Below, piece after piece: positions 24,701 through 39,616 of a stretch of 64,000 bases of DNA; position 1 is the stretch's first letter, and each line of letters starts with the position of its first letter. The notes beneath the pieces are model-generated. The model searched no databases and had not been told where the DNA came from. It was given only the letters and a program-made list of their open reading frames with translations. A program made the translations under genes and the position numbers. Source of the DNA: Vespula vulgaris (taxonomy: Eukaryota; Arthropoda; Insecta; Hymenoptera; Vespidae); contig NC_066589.1 of the NCBI RefSeq assembly GCF_905475345.1, forward strand, positions 2,723,501 to 2,787,500, in the 5' to 3' direction.

Positions 24701-27055
24701 ATTTACCAACCCTATCCACTCGAACCTACTATTGTTGCACCCCTTATTTTCTTTGCGTTGCTTCTGATAGTTCGTTTCCTATATTTCCGTATTATTGCAA
24801 TCGTATATTGTACTCACTGTAGCTAATAATATCGTATTATAAAAATAGAATAGGGAGATTACTGTTTTAAATTAATTACACGATCGATTTTAATGTAATC
24901 GAATCTCATTGATTTTGCGATTTAATTTACAGAAGTGCGAAATAATATGAATTTTTGGATTTCACATATGATATCCATTAAATATAATATTTTATAATAT
25001 GTATATATATCAAGGGATTTAATCAATCAAAAAATTCTACAATATCCAAGTGAAGACGACAAATCTCGAAGCCGTTAATTTTCTCCGGTAATTTTAGTGA
25101 TCTTTATCTGCTTCTTCTTCTTCTCTCTTTTACTCCTCCCTCCCTCTGTCTCTGTCTCTCTCTCTCTCTCTCTTTCTCTGTTCATTAATCTTTCTATTTC
25201 CTAGAATTTCATTAACATAAATTGATCGCGAAAATTCGCTTGCAAAAAGATACGACGTTTTTCTAATAAGATAGAAAAATAAATGAATCAAAGAAGTTAC
25301 GAGCGATGAATACAAATAACTATAATAAATTGAAGAGTTTTTGATTTATCTTACTCGATGTGGAAGAGGGAATAATCCAACGGATTTTGAATTTGGATGG
25401 TGAAATAGTAAATAACGTTTTCGATCGAAATTTTCGAAACAAACGAGAATAGTTTCCGGTCAGGTATTTCTTCTTGTAGACATATCATTCTCAGGAGAGT
25501 CGACTTTTTCGATTTCCCTTTATATGAAGAGTTCTTTTTTCGAAGTCTCAATGTCGATTCAGTTTGTTTCTCGTTCCCTTCGTTCTCCTATCGTTATCGT
25601 AAGGTCCTACTTTCTTTTATTATAATTTTTATTGGATAGCAACAGATACCAAACGTTTTCCAATAAACGATACACAGTATAGACGAAACATGAATACACT
25701 CCAAGATAATTAGAATTATAAGTTTCCCAAGAGTTTTAGCCATCATGGAATTTTTACGAGTTTCAAATAAAAATCAAAAGGAACATATGAAATCACAAGG
25801 GAATGTACTTATGCGTGCGTGCGTGCATAGGTGTGTGCGCGCGTGTATTGTAAGGAAAGAAAATTTATTTCAATTTTGTCTTTTAGTTTGAATGTCCACA
25901 TTTACAAAGGTATATGATAAAAAGTTAAATGAGAAAAAAAATAGAAGAAAGAATATAAAAATAAAGTCTAACGTTAATATAAAAATAAAGTCCATTACTC
26001 TAAAACGAAGTAATGGAATCTATGTAATGGTAGTTAATGTTCAATTCGTGTTGTAACATCTCTTTTCTCTTTACCTTACTCTCCAGTGTTTTGTTTTTAG
26101 AATTTGTTTACTATTCACTTCATGAACACGAGTATACCATCAAGGAATAAAAATGTTAACCTGTTCCATCTCACGATTCCATCTAATTTTTTGACATTTC
26201 TCACGATCTAATCCGTTTAAAAAAAAAAAAAGAAAATAAGAAAAAAGAAAAGGAAGGGAGACGTAGTCGAGTAAAAATTCATGTCCGGTGGTGTGCTCAA
26301 TTAAGATACCGACTATAATAATATAAAATTAATCTAGCAGACCTCGATCTTAATTTTTTTCCTTTTTCATGCTTTTTCTCTGTCATTCTCCATCTCATAG
26401 AAAGGCAAAGTTGTGTTTTTAACGGAATTGGATGACCGCTGCTCTTCGAAAAACTTTCACGAGAAAGTGCTGCCTGTTGAAACATCCTCTTTCTTATTCT
26501 AAAGTCGATATCAGAAAGGTGTACTTACGTAGGTAATAATTTACATGCGCGCATCGAGACTTACGAAAAAGAGTAAAGAGAATGTGTGAAAATTTATACA
26601 ATGCATTTCTACTCTTATTACTTTTATTTTCCCCTTTAAAATTTATTTATTTTATTGTTTAAGAAAAAAATTTCTCTCTTTCCTTTTCTTTCTTTTTCCA
26701 TCCCTGTTTATCTTAATCTTTCTATGTATCTACAAATTTTTTTCTTATATAAGTAAGTAAATAGCATATGCTCTTTTTTGACTTTAACTTACAATATTCC
26801 TTTATAATGTCTTGTCAATAAAGTGCATCCCTTTATAGTAACATATAGTACAGGTATATAGAGAAAGAATTATTATCGATGGTATTGTCTGTTATCAGAG
26901 AAAACCAGCGACCTGTGTTCAAAGAGCGTACCTGTCAAAGGACGATTTTTCCTCTTTTCCTGTTACATCGTTTGATTTCTATTCTTTTATCGATGTTCGA
27001 ACAAGAAATATTCGATGTTCGGACAAGAGAATGTTATATTCATAGATGTACGAAC

Positions 27056-27104
<49 letters not shown>

Positions 27105-29320
27105 TCTTTTGAAAGAAGATTATCTGAGTTATAAAATTTCACATCAGTCAAATCGTCGAATTACAGAAATTAATCTGGGATAATTGTTATAAATTAATAT
27201 TATAATTGAAATTACATGTAGATATGTACGTACGATATGCGTATGTATGTCAAATATTTCAGTAATGCTCTTTGTCTTTGCTGTCGTTGACTTTGTAATG
27301 AAACAATGATATTAATTTAATTATTCCTATAAATTCTATAAAAAATTATTTCTATAAAAAAAAACGGATTCTAATGAAATAATGGTGTATGTCAATAAAT
27401 GGGTCAAATCATTTGAATTAATTATTGTTATTTTAACAAATAAATGTACACTTTAGGAAAATGAAATATTTTTATTTTCCCCTGTTAGAGACCTTTTTAA
27501 CGAATTTTCTGAAACTACGTTTTAATTAATAAAATGTCAGTATTAATTTAAAACAATGGATAATTTATCTGCTACACTTTTTTCTGAAATTAACAGAAAA
27601 TTATATATCATTACGTAATTATAAAAGAACTTGCTCTCTTTCTTTCTCTCTTTCTTCTTCTTTTTTCTTTCTTATTTGAAATCATATAAAAACTTTCACC
27701 AAAACAATAACAGAACTAATAATACTTATTTAAAAACACAAAAAAGTATTCAACTTTGTAACAAATTATAATACTTTGTATTCATGGAGAATTGAGTTAA
27801 CTTTTAGCAGACATTCTAGTTTTGCGTATGATCATCAGAGATATCTAGTATCTAGAATTAGGAATTATCTCAGTTCTACTTCCAGTTTGCAGTTGCTTAT
27901 AAATATGTAAATTAGCGTTCGTATGACGTCGTGACGATATGGCAGAAATAAGACCCCATATACAGAAGCAACAGAATTATTAGAAAGGATTTTCCTTTCT
28001 TTTCGTTCGTCATATAATTCCCTTCTTTTTTATCGTTCGAGATACGTTTACGACATTGCGTAGGAACCTTAAGAAAATGATACCTTGGAGTTCTCGATTC
28101 CACGTTTACGAGCACTTTTAATCTCATGGAAATTCGGAAAATCTCATAGCTACACGAGCACCATGAACACAATCTATATATGTACGATCAACCTTGCTAT
28201 AAACGTTTAGACGCATCTTGAATTTAACGCTCCTACGCACTATTATTTGCACTTGTGGCTTTCAACCTTTTTTTCCCCTTCAATGTGATCGTTATCCGTT
28301 ATACAAATTAATATCCAAAGATTATTATATTTGATATTTAAATCCAAAGTGCCCTGCAAATAATACTATCTACTGTATGTAAAATGTAAAATCGATGTAA
28401 GTAATTCTATATCGAGTAAATATTAAAAATATATGTATTTTCAAATCGAATTCGACATAAGTTTAAGTTATTTTATTTTTAACATTTTTCAAAATTATTA
28501 TCAGAATCGATTCTTTTCTTAGTCAGGTACTAAATATTTTAAGAAGTTTTAAGAGATTCAAAGCTGTATGCTAGATCTAATTCGAATTCACATCATTTGA
28601 ATTTTGTATTTTGATAACAGATGTAATGAACTAATTCGAACAAAACCAACAATATATTGAAAAAGTCCGTACGTTTATAACATTTAATACTTAATTTTTT
28701 ATTTGGATTATTGTTATAATTCTCAGAGAAAAATCTTATAAATAAAATTCACGTTTATTCATCACAATGTGATAATAAACGTGTTATTATATGAAACAAT
28801 AATTAATAAGAAAATTAAAAAAAAATGATGTAATTAATGTAGTTTTCATCGAATTATAAATTAATGCGATTTTACGTACCTTTTGATATAATCCTCTACC
28901 TGTGAAAATTAAAATCTGAAACAGGTACAAGGCGTGTCTCCGATAATCATAAGATTTTCAAAATATACATGTATGTGTGTGTGTTTATATGTATATATAT
29001 ACATTCTATACAGTATGCGTACGAATCCTAAATTTTCCAACAGAAAACGCCATTTTTTTTGAGAAGATAATAAATCTCTATTTCGTACTTATACGATAAA
29101 AATGATGAGTTATGTGTGTGCAATGCATTATTTATAATTATAATATAATAGAAAATAAGATAAACAAGAATGAGTATGAGAAAACATCGCTGGTAATTTC
29201 GTGGACGTGAAGCAGATTGCTTGGTTGCTGGCTTCGTGAGAGAGATAAGAGTGACGAGTAAATGAAAGATGACGAGGAATAAGGGAATGTAAACAAATTT
29301 CGCGTACTTAAATCTTAAGA
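21786..29320. other. long non-coding interval
   Basis: No coding exon, tRNA or other RNA gene that I can support. Reading frames of 60-115 codons here (for example about 22265-22486, minus 23581-23925, minus 27912-28172) lack protein-like composition, splice context or recognisable motifs. Contains a (TC)n run near 25155-25180, a poly-A/GA-rich patch at 26218-26260 and (TA)n at 27056-27101. Confidence 0.45.
27056..27101. repeat. (TA)n microsatellite
   Basis: About 23 uninterrupted TA units. Confidence 0.95.
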
Positions 29321-29762
29321 AAGTGGGAGAAAAAGAGAGAAAGAGAGACAAAGAAAGTTAAATTAAGAGAAAGAAAGAGAGAGAGAGAGAGAATAATTGA
29401 GAAAGACAAAAAAGCCTAGGACAAAGCGAGAGACGGATAATAAAATTTAAAATGAGAAAGAAGGATAGAAAAAAAGAGAAAAAAAAGAAAGAAACAGACA
29501 GATATACATATAATAAAATTCAAAAAAGAAAAGAGAATTAGATAGATAGATAGTAAATAAAATTAAGAAAAGAAAAAAAGTAGTAAAATTCAGAAAGAAA
29601 AAAAGAAGAACAAATAAAAAGGTAGAGAGCAAAAGTTAGGAAGAGAGAAGAAAATAGAGATAAAGGGAGGTAGAGAGTAAAATTGAGAAAGAGAGAAAAA
29701 GATAGAGACACTGGTAAAGATGCTGAGTAGAAGAGAGAGAGAGAGGGAGAGAGAGAAAGAGA
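29321..29762. repeat. 440-bp polypurine (GA-rich) tract
   Basis: Nearly all bases on the plus strand are A or G, with many GAGAG and GAAAG motifs and pure (GA)n near 29375-29392 and 29729-29755. It ends 55 bases before the TATA box at 29818. GAGA-rich DNA next to promoters is known in insects as a binding substrate for GAGA-type factors; that role is an inference here. Confidence 0.8.
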
Positions 29763-29817
29763 ACTAACGCGCGCGCATATACACGCACACCGAGGGCGTA
29801 TAGGCCACGAATACACG

Positions 29818-29853
29818 TATAAAGGGTGGCGTCGCAACGCCACCGTCGTCATT
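29818..29853 (+). promoter_or_regulatory. TATA box and initiator
   Basis: TATAAA at 29818-29823 lies 33 bases before the A (29851) of TCATTC, a plausible initiator. It stands in a GC-rich island (about 29765-29915) within AT-rich DNA and is preceded by the polypurine tract. A donor follows at 29915, consistent with a short first exon. The gene served is not known; allatostatin A at 46.6 kb is the nearest downstream plus-strand gene. Confidence 0.55.
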
Positions 29854-29914
29854 CCCGCGTTGAGACAGTACGCTCGCGGTGTGCTCGTATCAACCTAGAG
29901 GAATCTTTTTGGAG
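29851..29914 (+). other. probable first, non-coding exon
   Basis: From the inferred start of transcription to a GAG/gtacga donor. About 64 bases, GC-rich, with no ATG. Likely 5' untranslated. Confidence 0.4.
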
Positions 29915-30220
29915 GTACGAACGAGAAAATCCAGATTCAAAGGACATCAATCTTTTTGCTTTCACGTGTCGTGAAAAGTCATCTTTTCACATCTTTTTTT
30001 CTCGGTTTCTTCGTTATCTCTATCTTTCTCTTTGAATTTTTCTTTTTTCCTTTTATGTTTCTTCTTATTTTTAATTCAACAAGTAGTAACTTCGGACAAG
30101 TTCGAAGAAGTATCGGGAGTTTTCTTTCTTCTCTTTGTCAGTAACTCTATCTTCATTCTATCTATTTATCTATTTATATATCTTATTCTATTTTTATTTC
30201 ATTGGTGGTGGTACTATTAG

Positions 30221-30271
30221 CAAAAGTTGCACCTGCCCAATTCCCAGCGTCGAATTTTCTTCCAGCAACAG
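30221..30271 (+). other. candidate 51-nt internal exon
   Basis: Bounded by an acceptor after a T-rich stretch (ctattag) and a strong donor CAG/gtgagc at 30272. It is more GC-rich than its surroundings. It is open in phase 0 (QKLHLPNSQRRIFFQQQ) and in one other frame (KVAPAQFPASNFLPAT), so coding status is undecided; it may be a 5' UTR exon after 29851-29914. Confidence 0.35.
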
Positions 30272-30940
30272 GTGAGCAGATCCAATAGTTTCTCTGTTTA
30301 TCTTTTTTTGTTTCTCTCTTTTTCTTTCTTTCTTTATGTCTGTAACTATGAATCTATTTTTCTTTTATTTTGATCTCTTAAACGATAGATAAAAAAGTTC
30401 TTTTGTTCTCGATGACTAAGGTAGTGCTTAAGTCTATCCTTTTTTTCGATGGGAAAAGTTCGAAAATTTCACTGAGACTATTAACAAAAATAAAAAAGTT
30501 TTTCTTAATAAATTTTGATGACGATGTCGCTTTTTTTTAGAATTAGTATACATTATTAATTATGTATATCCGGGACTATAAATATTACTGATTCAATTTT
30601 TTTGAGCAAAACTGATCGGTCTGGATAAGAAAGTTTAATGTTAAAGAAAACTAATATCTGAATTATTTAATACAATATGGATGGTGATAAAAAAAATAAT
30701 TCACCCGTAAATACATATACTCGTAAATAGTATTTAGAAATTGAAAAATATTAAATAAAACTTAAAATCTTAACATAACGAAATATGTGAAATTTAATTG
30801 AAAATGTAATAAAAATGTTTAATGATGGACATTCGTAGTTCATCGTTATGAATTTAATTACATAGTTCACTCAAAATCGTGTCTAGATTCAAACATAATT
30901 TTATTGAGGTATATCTTTTGAATTACGAACGCTCTTCCAG

Positions 30941-30957
30941 AAACACGGCAGCAACAG
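30941..30957 (+). other. candidate 17-nt micro-exon
   Basis: Follows the acceptor gctcttccag and ends at a strong donor CAG/gtgagc. The last bases and donor (gcaacaggtgagca) repeat those at 30265-30278, suggesting a duplicated exon end. Very short, so weakly supported. Confidence 0.22.
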
Positions 30958-33900
30958 GTGAGCACTTTATGACTATGCTCGAGTAAAAACGTACGCTTCT
31001 CGTTGCCTTACAAGAAAAGTACTTTGTCAAATTCATTAAAGAAATGATCGTCTTTTGTCTACATTTACTATTATTTTATAACACCCTCGACGATTTAGCC
31101 ATTTGAGTTAAGTGTACTTAAGTTTATAGCTATTTGTTAAACGAGCACTTTTCTAATAAATATACGTTTTCTATAATGCGAATAACTTCAAACTTCGATA
31201 ACTTTTCAATATTTTTTAATCGGCAATAAATTTTTCGAAGAAAGTTATTATAAAATTTTACTCATAAACGTTATATTATTCTTTCTTTAAACTTTTACGA
31301 TTTTTCAATATATAAAAGCAATCCATGACTATGTTATAATATTTTGTAATTTCGACAATAAATTTTTCTAAGAAAAATAAGATATTAATCAAGAAATTTT
31401 ATATCTACACTATAAATTATATTTCTTTTAATTTCTATAATTTTTGAACATACAAAATTTGAAATAATCTTCAATCATGTTTTAATTTCTTCTGCTCGAA
31501 AATTCACTAATCTAAAAATAATAAAATGTCATCGATCAAACTATCAAATTTTACTAGTAGAAAGTATATTCTTCTTTTTACTTTTATTATTTAAACACAT
31601 GGTAGTCAGAAAATAAACGATTCTTTTTTCATCCTGTTACACGGATCGATATACGAGATATTGAAAACTCCTACTTTCGGTATCACGTTTCAACTCCTCG
31701 CGCTTCATGTTTCGTTCTACGTAGAATAATGAATATTAGAAGTACGATTATTAATAGAAGAATGAATGGGATCATTAAATTTATTTCCTTTTCTCTGAAC
31801 TTTTAATTTCATTATTCCTCGAATTTTTGAAAAAATTCATGTAGATTTATTTTCATTAGAATATAACCATAATTTTTCACATATATTCCTTCGATGAAAC
31901 AAAAAATTAAATTTTGACTAAGATCAAGAATGATTTATCAGTTTAACATTAATCCTTTATAACGCCACCTAATTTTACAGTCACATATTCATATTTCTAT
32001 ATTTTGTCTTATTTCATATTTTCGATATAAAATATATCCTGGTGGATGTATAAAAAAATAGAAGTAAAATTTTGATTAAAACAGAATAAATATTCTAATA
32101 TATACTACTTTATTATATACTATTTTGTTTATGTTTTTAATAATACAAATAAATTTTATTAAAATTTAACAATTCTGTTCGAAATAATACAAGTAATCAT
32201 TTTCAATAAAAGAAATATTTCTTAAAATTTAAAAAAGAAATTTTTAAATCAAGTACGATATTTTCTAAATTTAGCGAAACAAAACATATGTTATCAATTT
32301 TAAATACATCTAATTTTACAATGTACTTTAAATATTATAAGTGTTTCTTCTAAAAAATTAATAATTTTGACTTGTACTCTTTTGCCCGCTTACCAGAGAA
32401 TTATTAATTCATATTCGAAAGTTAATGTTTTCTATAAAAGTATAAGTTATACTTAAAATTATATAGTATAACTATACGAGTTTAATATTACATAATTTTT
32501 TGTTAGAAGTAAAAAAAGAAACTTGAATTACAAAGGGAAGGATGAAAATGAAAAATAAGGGTTTTTAAAAATTTTTCACGATCTAGTTGGTATCCCCTAA
32601 ACATCCTACGTTACTTCTTTGTATCCTTCATGACAACATTTCCATTTAAACGACACTCCTTGTTAAGAAAGTTATGAAGTCGCAAGATAAAAGCTCATAA
32701 AGGAATAGCTTTGTAAGTGGTAGCTTGATAATCGCTCTTGACGCATATTATTGCTGCGGCCTATCTCATCGTCGACCAGTTCTATCCAAAAGAGAAAAAG
32801 ATATGCGCTCTAGAAAAAGAAGTAAAGAAAAAAAATGAAAAACAAAAAAAGAAAAAAAAAGACATACGTAGAGGATTATTAAACAGGCCAGTTATTACGA
32901 AGCTTGTTTGAAACTTAACGATCTTTTCAAACGTTCTTTTTTTCCATTTGACTCTCTCTTTTTTCCTCTCTAAAAATAATTCAAAAAAGGAAAAAAAAGA
33001 GAGAAAAAGTAAGGAGAAACGACGATTAGAATTAGAAATTAGATTGTAATTGCGAAGTCCTCCAAAATGAAAGCCAAAAATATTATGAAATACATTAGTT
33101 CCGACACATTCTCGCAGATGGAAATGAAATATATCTTTACCATTCGCATTGCTTAAGCTCCTCAACGCAGCTGTAGGTAAATTAATGCGTGCATGCGTCT
33201 AATGTCAAGCCATTAGGAAGGTATTCCTGAAACGATGCTTTCAATTGTTTTCCGTTTTGAAATGAAATTTCTTGAAACGCAATTTACATTGCAACTTCCT
33301 ACTTCGATTGCGTTTCACGTTGCTTGTAATTAAACAACGAGAAAGATTTAGAGTTAACGATTCTACTTTCGAAAGAGAAATAGTATTATGAAAATTTGTT
33401 AAGCTTAATATGCGTGAACAGTCTTTATGTACGTAATAATATTTCTTCATTCGTGACACGAGAATCAAATTCGATTACGTTCTAGGAAATTACGTTCGAG
33501 AAATTTGTTATCAAAAGATTTGACTAATCGATAATATGGGATGACCAACGAGTAACCATATTAACGGAAATGTTATTAATGCGAAACTAATGTAAAATGA
33601 AGCGGAAATATCAATTCATAAATTCGTACGTCCATCCTATTTCGTTTAAATACGAGTTCGAATTATCAATTTATTTCAATTTTTACATATTCGGATAATA
33701 AACAAGGTATAGACTCGTACATATTTATTTCATCGAAACCAAACAGAAAATAAGTTTTCTGCATTTTAGATGATTCTCACGTATTATTTATAATCTTTTA
33801 CACAAATATTTTCTTTTTTTTTCTATTTACAATAGAAAATAATAAGATTTCATTGGAAATATTTTGAATATCTTAAATTACCATGTAACGTGACACGTGA

Positions 33901-36900
33901 TTGTTATATTGAGAATTATTAAATTATTCAAACCAATTAATGAAAGACAACGAGAAAGATATTCGTCAAATTCGTCGTTTGAACTTTGCTTGTATAGCAA
34001 CGTCTTTGATCATTGCCTTTGATTATTCATTTGTTTTCTTTTTCTCTTGCGAAAACAGTAAGAGTAGTCGTAACTTCGTTTACTACTGTTTCATTTGGAA
34101 CGAGAAAACTTCAATTAACAACGTCGAGTTCACATAAAACTTGTGGTTATGGTTGTTCATGCGAAGGGGATGCTTTTATAATTAAATCCATTAGCAAATG
34201 AAAGGTCTTCGTAAATTTACTAGTCAAAAATAGTCAACAAAACAGAATAAACTAAATAAAGAGTCTGTGTATGTGTATATTACATTATTATTAATAAATA
34301 ATGTGAATTTATTCTTTCTTTATTAACTCAAATGATCTTTGAACGTAATATTTTACATTCTTTTATTCTCATGAAACTTTCGATTCAAAAATTGAAAACA
34401 GAATTACAGAAGTCCTTCCTTTTGCTTTTGTAAATTTCTCTTGTATTATAGTCATAAACAATATTTTCTTTAACGTGAATAAATTTTATTTTAGTATTGC
34501 AATGAATCTAAATTATATTTATTTTTAATTTGACTTTCCAAAAATTGGAATATCATCAATGTCGTTGTTCAAGTTGCCAAGAATGTTTTATTTAAAAACT
34601 AAATAAAAGAGGAAAAGAAAACATTGTTAATCAAAAAAGAAAAATAAACATAAAGATAAATGCTAACGTTCTACGTTAGTAGATGGAAATATTAGATCTT
34701 CCCTAGTTAAAGTGATTTGTTAGAAGTTTACGAAAGCTCGTAATGATTTAAGAGACAATAGTTTCTCTTGAACATCTCATTATTAAATCTCATTACTTAC
34801 GTGGAAAGACGAAAACAAGGTGAAGAGGTATACATGCATCAAGAGGATGTATTAATGAGGTTTCATTTCACACCAGAAGGGATGCTTCCGTTTCTCGAGA
34901 AACGAATATCGATTTGACGTTAATCTCATTTCCGTGACTACGGAAGTACTTACTATGCAACATAATCCCTTTGTCTTCTTTCGGTAAGATCAACGATAAC
35001 AACGAAGTATCTTTTCTCATCCTCTTGAAACTTTCTATAGACAATCTTCAAAGACCGTCTTCTGATCGACGTTTTCCGAGTTAGGGATTGTTATCAATAA
35101 TGGTTTCAATCAGAGAATAGCTTTAAATATTTTATGTATGGAGCAAAAGTTTTTGAATTGTGTAATTTTTAATAACAATGAATTATTATTTTAATATTAT
35201 TTCATAAAATTTAATGAATGATTAAATTATATTTTTCCTGAATATAGACAACACTTCATAATTCGTTGATAATATCATCTATCAATAAGAAATTTTGTTA
35301 AGTTCCATAAAAAAGATTTCTTTGTAACACATGCATGTATAAAGAGCGATTGTTTGCAAAAAAGAATTAAAAAAGTTTTTCGTTGATAGATGATGCTTAT
35401 CTACGACATTATCAAGGAAGTATGATAATGAAGTGTTACATTCCTTCAGGTTACATATTTAATATTTACAGAAGCAATTAAAAAAACGAACTCCGTTAAT
35501 TAATAATATTCTTAAAAGGAATTAGATAGAAAGTAAAGTTCATAGTAAAATATATACATATTGAAAAATTATTGATATCGTCATTTTTTTTAAAAATACA
35601 ATTTAAAGATCTTTTTTTAAATGATGACGTATCGACGAAGGCAATATTTCAGATTGAAAAGTAGAAAATGAATAGAAACGAGAAGCATTTAAGAAATACG
35701 GAAATGATGAAAATAGTCAATGTAGTTGCTTGGGTGACGAGAAATGTGAGTAGGAGTGCGTAGGCGAACTGGTTAGTACTCTTTCCCTCTTTAACTTAAT
35801 AGCATGTCTAATTGAGATGAAGATAAGAGAGGAAAACGTTTTTCGACCAATAAGAAAACGAAGAACCATCAGGGAATAGCAAATTTGTAGCAATTTCAAT
35901 TTGGTCGTGCTATCTCTGACATTGCAATTCTAATTCTAATCCCGTTTAAATTTCGTTTTAATGAAAACATGAAAATAAAATGAACAATCAGATTTTATAT
36001 CTTTACAATCGATTCGACGAATGAAATTTTTCTGTTGAAAATTTACATAGTGTTTTAAACTCGTGATATTATCTATGTCTGATAAAAAATCTTTAACTCA
36101 ATTTTGAAAATTGAAAAAAAAACTGAAAATTTTCATTTCAAAAACTTTTGTTTGAAAAAAATGCTTAAACTAGACGGTCGGATCTGAAAGTAAAAAATGA
36201 ATGAATCGGCGGAAGAAAGGATAAGTCGCATAAGATAGAAACGAATAGAAATAGAAGAATCGTTCTAGGACGTTGAATTATATTCGAACATGATTTTCCT
36301 CTTTTGCTGAATCGTAATAATACGAGTTAACACTATATCAAATCGAGAATATATAATAAAAAGAATTATTTTCATTAATAGATAACGAATTAATTATTCA
36401 TAGATTGAACATTGAAATAAAATATTAATTTTTAAGAAGTTTTGTTTAATTATTATTATTTATCCGAAGTGAATAAACCTGATCGATTTAATATTCCATC
36501 ATTGACTCTCTTCGAAAATTCTTTCAACAGAAACGATCTTCTTCTTCTTCTTGTTCACGAGGTCTATTCACTCAACGAACCATACGTTTTACGAATAAGC
36601 CTGAGTGTATTGAAAGGTAGCATTAGAGTGGGATATTAAATCGTAGTACCGAATATACATACGATTTGCACATGAATATCGAGAGGCAACGTTAAACGAG
36701 AGAGGGTATCGGATGGCAGACTGATGATGAAGGATCGATTTACGACTAGAGAACGAAATTGAGGGGAATTGCAAACTAAAGTGGACCTTTTCTTCATCCA
36801 CAGCCATGTCTCCCATGAAGCGTCTCGAAATGTCATTAAAGAACATAAATCATTCTCCTTCATTCTTTATTTCTCTTTCACTCTTTCTCTCTCTCTCTCT

Positions 36901-39138
36901 CTCGCTCTCTCTTTCTTTGATGTTCTTAAAGTTGTGTCAGTCATAAAAAAAGCAAGAAGCCGGACGAAGGAGAATCGAATTTATTTATTTCTATTCTTAC
37001 GGAAATAAAAAGAATAAGAAGGAATAAAATTTATATCGTCACGAAGATTCTTCATAAAGTCAACAAATTCTACGAACTTCATAACTGCAAAGAATACGTA
37101 TAACAGTGAGAATAACAAGTGGCAATCCTCAAAGAAATAAAATTCTCGACTGAAATCACAAAGCATTATCCAGCTCTGACAAAAGAATTTTGATGGAAAC
37201 CACATTTTTTCTCTATCTGTTTTCGATCGATTACATTGCCTTTCTAGACTTCTTTATGAATTCTTTTTTTTTCCCATATCTTTCCAAAGTTTTTAAGAGA
37301 CAAGAATTAAATATTAAAAAATAATATTCCGGATTTTAACTCTTGCAAGTTAAAAATTTTTTTAAATCTAATCAGAATCACAATTTATTTTTGAAAATAA
37401 TAACAAAAATGTATAATGTAATAATTAAAATGTAATTATTATGTATATGAAAATTATGTGTATATGAAAATAATTACATTTTTTATTTATTTAACTTTTC
37501 ATAATTAAAGACTATAAATTAGTTGTAAAAATAACACGATTACGAATTGCTTTAAGGAATAATTATAGAATTACTGTTTTTGAAGATAGCTACAGAATTA
37601 CAAACTATAAATAAGAATAAAAATTGCAATACATGTTTAATATCGAATTCAACCGTTCAATATATTGAAAATAATAATATCAAATAATTAAGATTGATCA
37701 GAACACTTTGTCTTTATCTTACAGGAGAATAAATTAGAATTAGATTATCGATCAATTGCCTATAACTACGTCAGTTCCGACGTGCTAAAGAGATACTTTA
37801 CCACAATAAAGCATTTACGATAGTAGTAAGTGCTTTTCGATCTAGCCCAATTAATGGCATCCTTAGCGAAATACTGGAACCACCTTTAAAGTTATTAAAG
37901 TTAAGTAAACATAAAATTCTCAACCAAAATTCCTGTCTTTCCACAGATTCTTGTAATTTTCAAAACATTCTCAGAAAGCATACATTTTACTTAAAGGACA
38001 GATAAATCGTATTATCGAAACTATAGCTAATGATTAGAACAAACTATAAGCTATTTTTTTACGATTATGTCAAGAACCTTATGTACAGCAATTCAAAAGA
38101 ACAATTTAAAAGTAATTTGTTCCTTGGATATTGACTTTTTCGGATATTATCTTCTTTTATTTAAAGAAATATATTTTTAAATGAATAAATAAATAAATAA
38201 ATAAAAGAAAACTAGAATGGAGAATAGAAATCCTAAATGAAATCAAAATTATCATCAACTAAAAGATGAACGTTTCATTCTGCATTCTGTAAAAAATATT
38301 TTTTTGATAGACATCACTTTAATCTGAAATGCATTTTAAAGGGAGATTTAAAGAACACAGAATTTATACAAGAATTACTACTCTACCTAAAGCATACTAT
38401 ATAATAAATTATAAATAAAGTATAAGCTGTGGAGTTTCCTGTAATATCGCTAATAAATCTCGCAGATAGTTGATGCGACATTAAACAATAGAGTTAAATA
38501 AAATCAGACATTATTGTGCTACGGCAAAAAAATTGCGATGGAAAGCTCTTTCAATCAGGACTAAATTTTCGATCAAATACGATAACTATTGTATTCTATA
38601 TTATTCCCTATTCGTTTTTTCTTTTTTTTCATATCGTTTCAATTTCGTTCGTAAACACCCTCCTGCTAGAAAACAAAATATTCTAAATATTAATTTTTAA
38701 AAATCGAAAACTTAATCAGAATAAAAAGCATCTTTCATCTTATAATATTTGATTTATAGCTTTTTTATACAACATCGTTATTTGCATCTTTAATAAATAT
38801 TTCTAATTGTCGAAGTTTCCGATTTTTCTATTCCATAAGGATGTTCATGAACTTGTAACAGGGACATAAAGGAAATAATTTATGGAAACTATACACAAAG
38901 GTCGGCGTCATTACGTGGTTAATCGTCGCTCTCTGTTTATCGTTTTCTCGATAATATCCTATGAAAAAAAGAAAAAGAGAGAAAGACAAAGGAGAAAAAA
39001 AAATAAAAAAGTGATAAATATGCCATGGGTATACCCTTTCATGAAAAATGCAGTGTACAATTTCAATTACGTTACAGCGTGAAAATTGCGTGAAAGAAAA
39101 TGGAACGAGATATTGTGCATTGTATTAATATCCTTTTC

Positions 39139-39140
39139 TT

Positions 39141-39206
<66 letters not shown>
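39139..39206. repeat. (TC)n microsatellite
   Basis: Begins with TCTG-type units, then about 23 pure TC units, followed by a short (CA)n. Confidence 0.93.
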
Positions 39207-39209
<3 letters not shown>

Positions 39210-39616
39210 CACACACGAATCTATTATTACACGCACACACATGCAAAATATAATATCATTTTCACATCGTGACTTTGACTATGAAATAAAATTCGATATC
39301 CGATATATAAGTCGTAGTACAATAATATTAATGAAAATTAAGTAAAATAAATTCGAAAGTGGTAACTTTTTTTTATAAATTTCTTTAAAAATTTATTTTT
39401 TATTAATAAATAAAAATCTTTATAAACTTATTTATTGTTAATAAATAAAAAGAAAATGAAAATGATCTATCAATATAATTTTTTTTAGTGATAATTGAAA
39501 TGAGAAGCTCGTTTACTATTAATAAACAAATGACTCTTTTAATCGAAATTTTGTACGTATTATTACGATATTTTTCATATTGTTATATTTCATGTTTTTA
39601 TATTTTCACCAAACAG

